51,288 nucleotides of DNA from Deltaproteobacteria bacterium CSP1-8. Lineage in GTDB: Bacteria; Desulfobacterota; Deferrimicrobia; Deferrimicrobiales; Deferrimicrobiaceae. Position numbers and translations under genes: made by a program. Where the stretch lies: contig LDXO01000013.1 of assembly GCA_001443455.1 (NCBI GenBank), positions 1 to 51,288 of the forward strand. Reading direction: 5' to 3'. A model generated the notes under the pieces. It had not been told where the DNA came from and ran no database searches. It saw only the letters and a list, made by a program, of their open reading frames with translations. Each line of letters opens with the position of its first letter. Position 1 is the stretch's first letter. This document shows positions 15,866-23,289 of the stretch, piece by piece.

Positions 15866-16657
15866 TCAGTGCGCCTCCGGTTCCCTCAAGAAATCGTCAT
15901 CCTCCCCAATATACGCCCGTATGACGTGCGGATCGTTGGCCACCTGCGCGGGGTCCCCCTCCGAGATCTTGACGCCGAAATCGAGGACGCTCACCCGGTG
16001 GCTGATGTCCATCACGACGCTTAAGTCGTGCTCGATGAGGATGATGGTGACCCCCCTCTCCTCGTTGATGTCGAGGATGAACCGGGCCATGTCCTCCTTC
16101 TCCTCGAGGTTCATCCCGGCCATCGGTTCGTCGAGCAGGAGGAGCTTGGGGCTGAGAGAGAGGGCGCGGGCAAGTTCGACCCGTTTCCGCAGGCCGTATG
16201 GAAGGGTTCCCACCGGTTTTTTGCGGATGTTCTCGATCTCGAGGAAATCGACGATGTCCTCGACGATCTTCCGGTTCTCGATCTCCTCCTTGCGGGCGGG
16301 ACCGAGATAGATCCCCCCGAAGAAAACGCCACGCTTCAGGAACAGGTGCCTGCCCAGCATGAGATTGTCAAGGACGGTCATGTGGTGGAATAGGGCGATG
16401 TTCTGGAACGTCCTGGCGATTCCGAGCCGGGCAATCTGGTGGGGCATCATCCCGGTGATCTTCCGGTCCTCGAAGTACACGGAGCCCCGCTGGGGCCGGT
16501 AGACGCAGGAGATGCAGTTGAACAACGAGGTCTTCCCGGCGCCGTTCGGTCCGATGATCGCGTGGATCCTCCCCCTCGCCACGTCGGTGGAGACGCCGTT
16601 GATCGCCTTCACGCCTCCGAACGAGAGATGCATGTCATCTATCCTGAGCAGTGACAC
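15866..16657 (-). CDS. livG: Branched-chain amino acid ABC transporter ATP-binding protein LivG
   Basis: A complete 263-residue ATPase: Walker A GPNGAGKTS near residue 37, a Q-loop in ARTFQNIALF, a signature helix LPYGLRKRVELARAL in which the canonical SGG is replaced by YGL as in other LivG proteins, Walker B LLLLDEP and switch His in IEHDLSVVM. It is the first gene of the liv operon and starts with GTG at 16657 after a G-rich ribosome site. With livF damaged, this may be the only functional ATPase of the system in this window. Confidence 0.92.
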   Translation of the reverse strand: MSLLRIDDMHLSFGGVKAINGVSTDVARGRIHAIIGPNGAGKTSLFNCISCVYRPQRGSVYFEDRKITGMMPHQIARLGIARTFQNIALFHHMTVLDNLMLGRHLFLKRGVFFGGIYLGPARKEEIENRKIVEDIVDFLEIENIRKKPVGTLPYGLRKRVELARALSLSPKLLLLDEPMAGMNLEEKEDMARFILDINEERGVTIILIEHDLSVVMDISHRVSVLDFGVKISEGDPAQVANDPHVIRAYIGEDDDFLREPEAH

Positions 16658-16962
16658 CCAGCCCCCCCCTCTTCATTTTTCCAGAAAATCGCAATCGACC
16701 CGCTGGATTCCAAACCATGTTCTTATATATTCATTGAAATCGATATCCTTGTGCTATCGGGCGATTACATCCCCGGGAGCATCCGGTGCCCCGATGGTCG
16801 ACCGGGCCTGTCCCTCGAAATCCGGTTGCGACCGCCAAACGAGGGTTTTTTTATTCAGGTAATAGTACCAGATGGCGCTGCCGAAACAAGATGAAAAGGA
16901 TACGGAATAGCCCTTGCGGGAACCAGGGCACGACCCCTTCGTTGATTTCCCCTGACGCCCTA
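16658..16962. other. Gene-free spacer upstream of livG
   Basis: About 305 bp lie between divergently arranged genes. It includes an AT-rich stretch at about 16715–16750 (TTCTTATATATTCATTGAAA) that could hold the liv promoter on the minus strand. I could not fit a convincing -35/-10 or -24/-12 pair. A T8 run at 16846–16853 has no stem before it. Nothing else is recognisable. Confidence 0.5.
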
Positions 16963-17061
16963 ATGTATTATCAAATCATGGATGCTGCCGTGCTTATCCC
17001 GATTGCCTTTCTCGTGGCCGGTTCGGTCGCGATCATCCTTACCGTTTACATGGTCCGGTGA
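16963..17061 (+). CDS. Possible single-span membrane microprotein (32 or 27 residues)
   Basis: A short open frame from ATG 16963 (or ATG 16978) encodes one hydrophobic helix: AVLIPIAFLVAGSVAIILTV, flanked by MDA and YMVR. Its TGA overlaps the ATG at 17061 of the next gene by one base, a typical translational-coupling geometry. No ribosome site precedes either start, which keeps confidence low. The helix with a positively charged C-terminal end is the only functional clue. Confidence 0.3.
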   Translation: MYYQIMDAAVLIPIAFLVAGSVAIILTVYMVR

Positions 17062-17633
17062 TGGAAACCGGCCCGTCCCGAACCGGGTCTGTTCGGCCCG
17101 CGCGCCTGACGCTCGCCCTCCTGGGAGGAGCCGCTTTCCTCCTCTTCCTTCTGTCTCCCCCCGCTCCCTCCCGTGCCGACATCTACCGGTGGGAGGACAG
17201 CCAGGGAACCGTACATTTCACGGACGACATCACGAACATCCCGTCCCAGTACCGGAAAAACTCGACTCTCCTGATCCGCGAGGCACCTTCCGTCGTTCCC
17301 CCGCTGCAGGCTGCCCCTCCCGCGGGGATACCTATGGCCTCTCCGCCCCCCAATGCCAGGCCTGCCCTTTCCGCGCAGGAACAGGCGACGCTCGACGCGG
17401 CGCGCGAAAAAGAGGATCTGGTCTCCCAGGTGGAGCAACTCAAGGCGAAAATCGCCGCGAAGGAGAAGCACATAAGCGCCGTCGACGCCAAGAGGTCCCT
17501 CGCGGTAAACCCCTTGCGGAACCGGTTCGTCGACCAGGCGGACCTGGACCTGTATGACAAGTACCAGACCGAACTTCCGGCTGACCGGGAGCGGCTGAAA
17601 GAGCTTGAATCCCGGCTTACCTCTCGTAAATAG
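17061..17633 (+). CDS. DUF4124 domain periplasmic protein
   Basis: About 190 residues. A charged start and hydrophobic signal segment (about 14–35, ending SRADI) lead to a DUF4124 motif: IYRWEDSQGTVHFTDDITNIP. A Pro/Ala-rich linker and a predicted coiled coil (about 110–140, rich in E, K, Q) follow. DUF4124 proteins are small envelope proteins of unknown role. I start at the ATG overlapping the preceding stop; a GTG three bases upstream is possible. The 3' end overlaps the convergent pseudouridine synthase gene by 17 bp. Confidence 0.7.
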   Translation: METGPSRTGSVRPARLTLALLGGAAFLLFLLSPPAPSRADIYRWEDSQGTVHFTDDITNIPSQYRKNSTLLIREAPSVVPPLQAAPPAGIPMASPPPNARPALSAQEQATLDAAREKEDLVSQVEQLKAKIAAKEKHISAVDAKRSLAVNPLRNRFVDQADLDLYDKYQTELPADRERLKELESRLTSRK

Positions 17634-18615
17634 CGCCGAATTCCCCGGGAAGGGGGGAAACCACCGTCATCCGTTCTTTTTTTTCGGGATGGAGGAAGGT
17701 CACCTCCGCCGCGTGGAGCATGAGTCGTTCCCGCCCCGCGCCCTCCGGCGGAACCGTCGAGTACCTCCTGTCCCCGACCACCGGAAAACCGGCCGCCGCG
17801 AGATGCGCACGGATCTGGTGCCGTTTCCCCCGGGAAATCTCCGCCTGCACGAGGGTGGCGGAACCGTCCCATCGCACCGGCCTCACGGTCGTCCAGCGCG
17901 CCGGGTCCGGGTCCTTCGCCTCCTTTCTCACGCGGACCGTCTTCCCGCCCTCGGCGTCGATCCGAAACGACAGGGTCAACTCGTTGCCGAGGTGGCCGCT
18001 CACCAGACAATAATAGGTCTTGCGGATCTCTCCCTTCTCCCGTTCCCGGGACAGGAAATCGAGCGCCTCTCTCGACAACGCGGCGGGAATCGCGCCGCTT
18101 GTGGCGTAGTCCAGCCTCGTCAGAAGGGTAAGGCCGGGCGAACTCGAAATTCCGGCCACGAAGGGAAACCTCCACCGCAGGTACCCTGCGAGCGTCCCCT
18201 TCTCCGCCGGACGGTACGGCTCCGTGTGGACATCGGCAGGCTTCTCCAGGACCGCCACGACGTCGTCGGCGAAAAGCACCGAAGCGCCCGGCAGGTCGCC
18301 CGGAGGGGGCAACCAATCACCGGCTTCGGCGATCCGCCGCACGGCCACCTGCTCTCCCGCGAAGAGGAAACGACCTTTCCGCCCCTTCTCCCCGTCCACC
18401 CTTACCTCGCCCGCTTCGATCGCGAAACGAACGCTTCGGGACGGAAACCCGGCGAGGCGCGCCCGGAGGAAGCGGTCGAGACGGGTCCCGCTCTCCGTTT
18501 CCCCCACCGTCAGGAACAATCCTTCCCGCACCCTGGCCGGCCCTCCTGTCCTCCCGCATATCCTCTTCCGGCGGATCTCCCTCGCCTTTCGCAAGGAAGG
18601 GGGATCCGTTTCCAT
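17617..18615 (-). CDS. RluA-family pseudouridine synthase
   Basis: About 332 residues. An S4-like RNA-binding domain (about 50–110: TRLDRFLRARLAGFPSRSVRFAIEAGEV) precedes the catalytic domain. The active-site motif LTRLDYATSGAI carries the catalytic Asp, followed by KTYYCLVSGHL and GKRHQIRAHLAAAGFPVVGDRRY. The family isomerises uridine in rRNA or tRNA; RluA, RluC and RluD-type targets cannot be separated here. The ATG at 18615 has GGAGG at good spacing. Divergent from the universal stress gene, with the promoter of that gene just upstream. Confidence 0.9.
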   Translation of the reverse strand: METDPPSLRKAREIRRKRICGRTGGPARVREGLFLTVGETESGTRLDRFLRARLAGFPSRSVRFAIEAGEVRVDGEKGRKGRFLFAGEQVAVRRIAEAGDWLPPPGDLPGASVLFADDVVAVLEKPADVHTEPYRPAEKGTLAGYLRWRFPFVAGISSSPGLTLLTRLDYATSGAIPAALSREALDFLSREREKGEIRKTYYCLVSGHLGNELTLSFRIDAEGGKTVRVRKEAKDPDPARWTTVRPVRWDGSATLVQAEISRGKRHQIRAHLAAAGFPVVGDRRYSTVPPEGAGRERLMLHAAEVTFLHPEKKERMTVVSPLPGEFGAIYER

Positions 18616-18656
18616 TGTATGTCCTCCGGGCATCCGCCTGAAGACGAATGGTCCGC

Positions 18657-18684
18657 TTGACACCGTAAGGGGAAATTGTATACT
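18657..18684 (+). promoter_or_regulatory. Sigma70-type promoter for the universal stress gene
   Basis: TTGACA (18657–18662), a 16-bp spacer, then TATACT (18679–18684). This is a near-consensus pair. The -10 lies within a GTATACTGTATAC palindrome (18678–18690) that could serve as an operator. The start codon is about 58 nt downstream of the -10. Confidence 0.7.
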
Positions 18685-18741
18685 GTATACAAAATGCCAT
18701 CGGCAACCGGACAGACGGCTTCGGAAAAAGGAGGGAGGATC

Positions 18742-19230
18742 ATGTATACCAAGATTCTCGTCCCGCTGGACGGTTCCGCCCTCGCGGAACGCGCATTGCC
18801 CCATGCCGGTGAAATCGCCCGTTCGACAGGGGCCGAGGTCATCCTCCTGCAGGTCGTGGGGGCCCCTCTCGGGGACGCCCCCGAGGCGGGGCAATCGGAG
18901 GAGACCAGGGCGTTTCAGGAGGCCGTTGCCGCAACACGGACGTACCTCGGGACAATCGCAGGGAAACTGGCTGAGGAGTGGGGCGCCAAGGTACGTGCCG
19001 AGGTGGTCGAGGGGTCGCCGGCGGACGGGATCCTCGGATTTGCCCACAGGGAAAACGTCGACCTCCTGATCATGAGCACCCACGGACGAAGCGGCGTGTC
19101 CAAACTGCTCATGGGAAGCGTGGCGGAGAAGGTGATGCTCACCACGAAACGTCCCGTCATGCTGGTCAAGCCAGAGCGGTCCCGCACCGAACGGATCGAA
19201 GAGGTGGATGCGTTCCTGAGCGCGCACTGA
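18742..19230 (+). CDS. Universal stress protein (UspA family)
   Basis: A 162-residue single Usp domain: MYTKILVPLDGSALAERAL at the N-terminus and the ATP-binding motif STHGRSGVSKLLMGSVAEKVM (G-2x-G-9x-G-S type) near residue 112. That motif places it with ATP-binding Usp proteins. The ATG at 18742 follows GAGGGAGG. It is a monocistronic unit: promoter upstream, a strong terminator after its 3' end. Expected role is cytoplasmic stress or starvation survival. Confidence 0.93.
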   Translation: MYTKILVPLDGSALAERALPHAGEIARSTGAEVILLQVVGAPLGDAPEAGQSEETRAFQEAVAATRTYLGTIAGKLAEEWGAKVRAEVVEGSPADGILGFAHRENVDLLIMSTHGRSGVSKLLMGSVAEKVMLTTKRPVMLVKPERSRTERIEEVDAFLSAH

Positions 19231-19336
19231 GCAGGCAACAGGCGGGGGACTCCTCTGCGGGGCAGCGAGGGCATTCGCGCCTGCACCTTGGTAAAAACCG
19301 AAGCCCCGGAGAGCCTCCCCCCTCAACAGCGCGCCG

Positions 19337-19375
19337 CGCCCGGCCTATCCCCCCCCGGAGGCCGGGCGTTTTTTT
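19337..19375 (+). terminator. Rho-independent terminator after the universal stress gene
   Basis: A perfect 10-bp stem CGCCCGGCCT (19337–19346) with AGGCCGGGCG (19359–19368), a 12-nt loop, then seven T (19369–19375). It serves the plus-strand gene; the minus side lacks a U-tract. It abuts the stop of the convergent cyclophilin gene. Confidence 0.9.
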
Positions 19376-19966
19376 CTAATTCTTAAGGACCGTCGCCCGG
19401 AGGATCGTGACGGCCTCCGTGGGAACGTCCTGGAACATCGAGACGCGGCCCGTGGGGACGGCCCGGATCTTGTCCACCACGTCCATCCCCTCGATCACCT
19501 TTCCGAACACCGCATACCCGAACCCCCGCGGGGTCCCGTCGACATGGTTCAAAAAATCGTTGGTCACGACATTGATGAAGAATTGCGCGGTGGCGGAGTC
19601 GACCACCCCGGTCCGGGCCATCGCGATCGTTCCCCGGTCGTTTTTGAGCCCGTTGCCGGCCTCGTTTTTGATGGGGGGATGGGCGGGCCGCTTCTCCCGC
19701 ATCTCCTTGGTGAAACCCCCTCCCTGGATCATGAAATCCCGGATCACCCGGTGAAAGATCAGGCCGTCGTAATGCCCCTCCTTCACATAGGCAAGGAAGT
19801 TCTTCACGCTGACGGCCGCCTTCTCCGGGTACAGTTCCACCTTGATGTTCCCCTTGCTCGTTTCCAGCAGGACCACGGGGTTTCCTCCTTTCGGAGCGGT
19901 ATCCGCACCGAATACGGCACCGCGGAACATGGCGAGAACAACGGCGATTCCGAAAATAATGCGCAC
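19376..19966 (-). CDS. Exported cyclophilin-type peptidyl-prolyl isomerase
   Basis: About 196 residues from a GTG at 19966 that has GGAGG five bases upstream. The N-terminus is a signal peptide ([21 protein letters not shown]), so it acts in the periplasm. The cyclophilin core is clear: [27 protein letters not shown], the GTIAMART segment, [10 protein letters not shown] and the [14 protein letters not shown] segment. The catalytic Arg is in FHRV. An in-frame ATG at 19993 would add nine residues. It follows the fibronectin-like pair at a distance of ~160 bp. Confidence 0.93.
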   Translation of the reverse strand: MRIIFGIAVVLAMFRGAVFGADTAPKGGNPVVLLETSKGNIKVELYPEKAAVSVKNFLAYVKEGHYDGLIFHRVIRDFMIQGGGFTKEMREKRPAHPPIKNEAGNGLKNDRGTIAMARTGVVDSATAQFFINVVTNDFLNHVDGTPRGFGYAVFGKVIEGMDVVDKIRAVPTGRVSMFQDVPTEAVTILRATVLKN

Positions 19967-20127
19967 CGGCACCTCCCTTCGTGACATCGGCAAACCATCA
20001 TACGCAATTTACTGTTTAACGGGAAGAACAGGGAGGAACACAGAACAGGAAGGGAAAAAATAAGGGCGGATCGGCGGGATCCCCCCTCCAAGTCGCACCC
20101 TTCAGGACCAGCAAAGCGGAAACGTTT

Positions 20128-20889
20128 CTATTTTTTATTTTTTCTTACCATTCGACCGTTACTGGGAGCCCCCGGCCCCTTGTTCGACACGCTCCATGAC
20201 AGGGAGGCGGAAAGCGCGGACTCCTCCCCCGTGTCGAGCACGGACTTCGCCGCAAAATACACCCGTTGACCTCCGGTCATCCCCGATGCCGCCGGATCAA
20301 ATGTCAAAGACGTTTGCGTCGTGGAAGAGGCAAGCGGCGAAAGCGATGCGGTGGAAAGCCCTGCGTCGGCCGTCCAGAATATTGCGTACCGCACGGTCTT
20401 CCCCTGGATCGGGGTCCCGTTTGCATACGTTGTGACGGGACCCCAGGAAAGCTGCCACGTCCCCGACGAGGTGGACGTTGCGATCCTGGTTATCCCGAGG
20501 TCTGCGGGAGCCGACGGCGCCCCGGGAATGACGGCGGGGGGGTTCCATGGAAGTGCAGCGGATAAGGTCGATTCCGTTCCCGTTCCTACCACGGTCTTGA
20601 CCGTGAAATATACCGCCTGGTAACCAACCATCCCCTCGGCCGCCGGGTCAAAGGTGGCGGAGGTCACCGCGGTCGAGGAAACCAAAGGACGCAGCGTCTC
20701 CGCGTCAAGCCATGGATCCTGAGTCCAGTACGCCTTGTAACTCACGGTCTGCCCCGCCTCGATCGGCGAGCCGTCCGTATACGTGGTGACGGCGCTCCAG
20801 GCCAGCTGGCGGGTTTCCCCAAGTGCGGCCCGTGTCAGGCCGAATGCAAAAAGAAGGATCCCGACAAAGAAGAAATTCTTCGCTTTCAT
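20128..20889 (-). CDS. Secreted protein with two tandem fibronectin III-like repeats
   Basis: About 253 residues. A signal peptide (MKAKNFFFVGILLFAFGL, cleavage near ALG) precedes two similar repeats of ~90 residues. Both begin LxWxxVTTYxxGxPI, have Y-xx-(Y/F)W near the middle, continue TFDPAA(E/S)GM-x-G and VYF-x-K(T/S)V-x-TG-x-ES-x-LSA, and end near PW or SW. This is the pattern of fibronectin type III-like folds in deltaproteobacterial surface proteins. The function is unknown; adhesion or polymer binding is a guess. Starts at ATG 20889 (GTG 20895 also possible), 16 nt after a fibronectin-like lipoprotein gene. Confidence 0.7.
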   Translation of the reverse strand: MKAKNFFFVGILLFAFGLTRAALGETRQLAWSAVTTYTDGSPIEAGQTVSYKAYWTQDPWLDAETLRPLVSSTAVTSATFDPAAEGMVGYQAVYFTVKTVVGTGTESTLSAALPWNPPAVIPGAPSAPADLGITRIATSTSSGTWQLSWGPVTTYANGTPIQGKTVRYAIFWTADAGLSTASLSPLASSTTQTSLTFDPAASGMTGGQRVYFAAKSVLDTGEESALSASLSWSVSNKGPGAPSNGRMVRKNKK

Positions 20890-20905
20890 GTGCACCCCGC
20901 TGGTG

Positions 20906-21358
20906 TCAACTCAGGTCCCATGGAACCGGGACCATGAATCCCGACTTGAGCCCGTCCACCCCGACCGCCCTGATGGAAACGTAATACCGTTTCCCCTGCT
21001 CGGTGAACGGGAGAAGATTGTCTAACGTAAACTCCTTCGTAAGATCCCGTACAAACGACTTCCCGTTGGGGGATAGAACGTCGTAAAAGGCCGCCACCTG
21101 GGCCACCGGCTGGTCGTTCTCGGTGAAGTTCTGGTCCGTCCGGAGGTAAAACTCATAATAATCGAGGTCGCGCCGGGAATCCATCGGAGTGCCGTCAGCG
21201 GCAACCCTCGGGGGGTCCCATTCCAGCGCCGTAACCGATCCTGAAGGCGGGGAAACCGCGCTGCTTCCCCCCCCTCCACCTCCCCCCCCGCACCCGGAAA
21301 AAATGATCCCGATCAAAGTTATTGCGGAAACGGTGAGGCGCAGACTGGAACGATTCAT
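20906..21358 (-). CDS. Small lipoprotein with fibronectin-like domain
   Basis: A 150-residue protein. The signal ends at a lipobox IFSGC, followed by a run of eight glycines, typical of deltaproteobacterial outer-membrane or surface lipoproteins. The folded part (about 45–150) starts with TALEWDPP and includes LDYYEFYLRTDQNF, ending with KRYYVSIRAVGVDGLKSGF, consistent with a fibronectin III-like sandwich. It pairs with the following gene, which has the same theme. A sigma54-type promoter match and an unusual leader precede it. No assigned function. Confidence 0.7.
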   Translation of the reverse strand: MNRSSLRLTVSAITLIGIIFSGCGGGGGGGGSSAVSPPSGSVTALEWDPPRVAADGTPMDSRRDLDYYEFYLRTDQNFTENDQPVAQVAAFYDVLSPNGKSFVRDLTKEFTLDNLLPFTEQGKRYYVSIRAVGVDGLKSGFMVPVPWDLS

Positions 21359-21363
21359 CGCAT

Positions 21364-21411
21364 CTCCCCCGGCCGGGCATGGTTTTCGTCGCTAGGCGTT
21401 TTCCGTGGGAG
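21364..21411 (-). promoter_or_regulatory. Structured leader resembling part of a GEMM (c-di-GMP-I) riboswitch
   Basis: On the minus strand CTCCC (21407–21411) pairs with GGGAG (21364–21368). Between them the sequence resembles GEMM conserved blocks: GGAAAAC, then CGACGAAAACC, then CCCGGCC, in the right order and close spacing (consensus pieces GGCAAACC, GACGCAAAGCC, CGGCC). It differs at several conserved bases, its P1b-like stem is only CGC/GCG, and the second long hairpin is missing because the start codon is 6 nt away. It is at best a degenerate or miniature form. Confidence 0.25.
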
Positions 21412-21419
21412 CTTTCATA

Positions 21420-21434
21420 ACAATAAATGTGCCT
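21420..21434 (-). promoter_or_regulatory. Sigma54-type promoter match before the fibronectin-like lipoprotein gene
   Basis: Minus strand: AGGCAC, five bases, TTGT. The -24 box matches five of six consensus bases; the -12 box has TTGT instead of TTGC. The predicted start near 21408 would coincide with the 5' edge of the folded leader at 21364–21411, giving a ~50-nt leader. Motif match by eye. Confidence 0.4.
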
Positions 21435-21698
21435 TGGCAAAGCGGTTCGGGTACAACCCCGGGGAGGTTGTAATCGCATGGTTTCCTATAAGATTTCTGT
21501 TTTGATACGGAGAAAAGGAATCCCTATCGATAAAAATGGCCGGGATGGTTCACACAATCGTTACCTTGATTTCAAAACAGAAATAATACGGGGCGTGTCG
21601 GAGGGCCTCGCCCTGTTCGCCGGTAATCGCCACCCGGGTTCAAGGAAGGCCGTCGAAGAAGGAGATAGATAAGGAATGGACCCGCGGGCGACGAGGCC
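21435..21698. other. Gene-free spacer with a hairpin at 21452–21472
   Basis: This spacer lies between the DUF3047-like gene and the fibronectin-like lipoprotein gene. It contains a 7-bp stem TACAACC/GGTTGTA (21452–21458 with 21466–21472) around CCGGGGA, directly upstream of the sigma54-type site, where an activator could bind. The rest (21480–21640) is less GC-rich than its surroundings. An 81-codon plus-strand frame here has no recognisable homology or ribosome site and I do not call it. Confidence 0.45.
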
Positions 21699-22412
21699 TC
21701 ACCGGAGAAGGGGGGACGTGAGCCGTATCTGCGCCTTGATCGCCCCGGTCTCCCGGGAAGGTCTCTCCGCGGACACCAGAATCCGGGTTACGGGACCCTT
21801 GGGATCGCGTCCGTACGCGGCACGGAAATCTTCCCGCAAATTTCTGACAAGAGCGACCTTCTTTCCTCGTTCCTCCTCGCCGGCAAGAATGAAGACGGTT
21901 TCTTCCTCCCCGAGACGGTACATCGATCCCACGGGAACCACGTTTCCATATGCGTAGGTCAGGCGTATCCCTTTGGGGGAAAAGCCGTGCCAGACCGCCC
22001 GGAAGAAATCCGCGACCCGTTTTTTCCACGGAAGGCTTACGGAATCCTCGCCGAAGACGGCGGTGACCGAGAGAGGGAAATGCTCCCCGAACCGCTGGTA
22101 GTCCCGGGAGGAGCGGTTCGTTCCGGCGCAAAGAAATTCGAGGTCCAGGGTATCTCCGGGCTGAAGGGTTTTCTTGGAGGTTTTTTCCCAGATCACACCC
22201 GTCCCGGGAGCCAGGACAACCTCCGCACCGAAGACATCGCCGTCCGCCCGCACTTTTCTTTCGGGAAGGGAGTTCCATCGTCCCGGCGTGCCCTCCTCCC
22301 ACCCCGCTTTCCTTGCCTCTTCCGGCCCCCCGGCGCCCAGGAGGAAACCGGGAAGAAGCAAGAGCAGGGCCGAAAGACCGACCCCGCCGAGAAGACCCAT
22401 CCGCATCCTCAT
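21699..22412 (-). CDS. DUF3047-like exported protein
   Basis: About 237 residues. Start MRMRM with a hydrophobic signal (GLLGGVGLSALLLLLPGFLLG) and mature start after GAGG. The segments LPERKVRADGDVFGAEVVLAPGTG, SVTAVFGED, LTYAYGNVVPVG and ALVRNLREDFRAAYG followed by ILVSAERP fit the general layout of DUF3047 proteins, which are predicted beta-sandwich periplasmic proteins of unknown function. The assignment is by pattern and not certain. The ATG at 22412 has GGAGGGGAGG upstream and overlaps the stop of the CinA-like gene (ATGA), so the two are coupled. Confidence 0.6.
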   Translation of the reverse strand: MRMRMGLLGGVGLSALLLLLPGFLLGAGGPEEARKAGWEEGTPGRWNSLPERKVRADGDVFGAEVVLAPGTGVIWEKTSKKTLQPGDTLDLEFLCAGTNRSSRDYQRFGEHFPLSVTAVFGEDSVSLPWKKRVADFFRAVWHGFSPKGIRLTYAYGNVVPVGSMYRLGEEETVFILAGEEERGKKVALVRNLREDFRAAYGRDPKGPVTRILVSAERPSRETGAIKAQIRLTSPLLR

Positions 22413-23158
22413 CCGTCCCTCCCCTCCTCCACCCTGCGGGAAATCTCCATCCCCGCCGCCTGCAACCGTTCGCTGAAAAAATCCGCGGAGGCCGCCGCAT
22501 GCCCGAAGTCCTCCGCGCGGAACACGACCCGCACCCGGTACTCCCCTTCCAGGAGGGGGTACGATCCGATGCGCACCGTCGGGAAGGCGGCAAGCGTTTC
22601 CCGCATGATCGCGGCGTATGCGGATTCGGGGGCCGAACTGTACAGGGTCACCCGGGAGCCCCTCTTCCCCTCCACAAGGGGCTTCATCCACTCGAACATC
22701 TCGTGAAGAAGGCGGGGGATGCCGGGGAAGACGGCCATCCGGGCGACGAAAAACCCGGGAGCGGCGCTGAGCGGATTGGGGATGAGAACCGCCCCTTCCG
22801 GCACGTGCGCCATCACCATTCTTTCCGCGTTCATCCGTTTCCCGTAATACGCCTCGAGGCAGGCCCTGGCCTCCGGGTGGACGACAAGCGGGACCCGGGC
22901 GACGGTCGCCACGGCTTCCCGCGTGATGTCGTCGGGCGTCGGGCCGATTCCGCCCGTCAGGATGAGAAGATCGACTTCGGCAAGGAACGAGCGCAGGTGG
23001 CGGACCACGGTCGGCACATCGTCGGGGAGAATGGCGCAGAGGGCCACTTCCGCTCCCCACTCGTTGAGAAGGGGAAGCATGTAGGCGATGTTGGACTCCC
23101 GGGTTTCGGCCTTGAGCACCTCGTCGCCGAGAATCACGATCCCGACTTTCTTCGCCAA
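22409..23158 (-). CDS. CinA-like MoaB/MogA-fold protein
   Basis: About 249 residues. The MoCF_biosynth/CinA N-terminal fold is clear: KKVGIVILGDEVL, ILPDDVPTVVRHLRSFL, the hallmark LTGGIGPTPDDIT near residue 96, and LPGF-like APGFFVARMAVFPGIPRLLHEMFE. The C-terminal nicotinamide-nucleotide amidase domain of full CinA is absent. Stand-alone versions are often annotated as competence/damage-inducible or FAD pyrophosphatase-like proteins; the exact role is open. I place the start at TTG 23158 because GGAGAG precedes it and homology begins there. Divergent from purM. Confidence 0.82.
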   Translation of the reverse strand: MAKKVGIVILGDEVLKAETRESNIAYMLPLLNEWGAEVALCAILPDDVPTVVRHLRSFLAEVDLLILTGGIGPTPDDITREAVATVARVPLVVHPEARACLEAYYGKRMNAERMVMAHVPEGAVLIPNPLSAAPGFFVARMAVFPGIPRLLHEMFEWMKPLVEGKRGSRVTLYSSAPESAYAAIMRETLAAFPTVRIGSYPLLEGEYRVRVVFRAEDFGHAAASADFFSERLQAAGMEISRRVEEGRDG

Positions 23159-23222
23159 TCGCTCTCCGCCGCGAACGTTTTGGGAAACCGAAGTATTGTA
23201 CAGAATGCGGGGGGGAAAATCA

Positions 23223-23252
23223 TTGACATTGAGACGGGCGAAACCGTAACGT
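23223..23252 (+). promoter_or_regulatory. Candidate sigma70 promoter for purMN
   Basis: A consensus TTGACA at 23223–23228 is followed after 17–18 bp by a weak -10 (GTAACG or TAACGT, 23246–23252). The purM GTG start is about 38 nt further on. On the other strand a TACAAT hexamer near 23197–23202 could be the -10 of the divergent CinA-like gene. Confidence 0.35.
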
Positions 23253-23289
23253 GGGAGTGCATTCTGCGTCCATTTCGAGGGGAACAATC

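Noticed and set aside
21427-21672. An 81-codon plus-strand frame between the lipoprotein and DUF3047-like genes.
   Set aside because: No ribosome site, no recognisable motif, and it runs through the sigma54-type site and hairpin that better explain this spacer.
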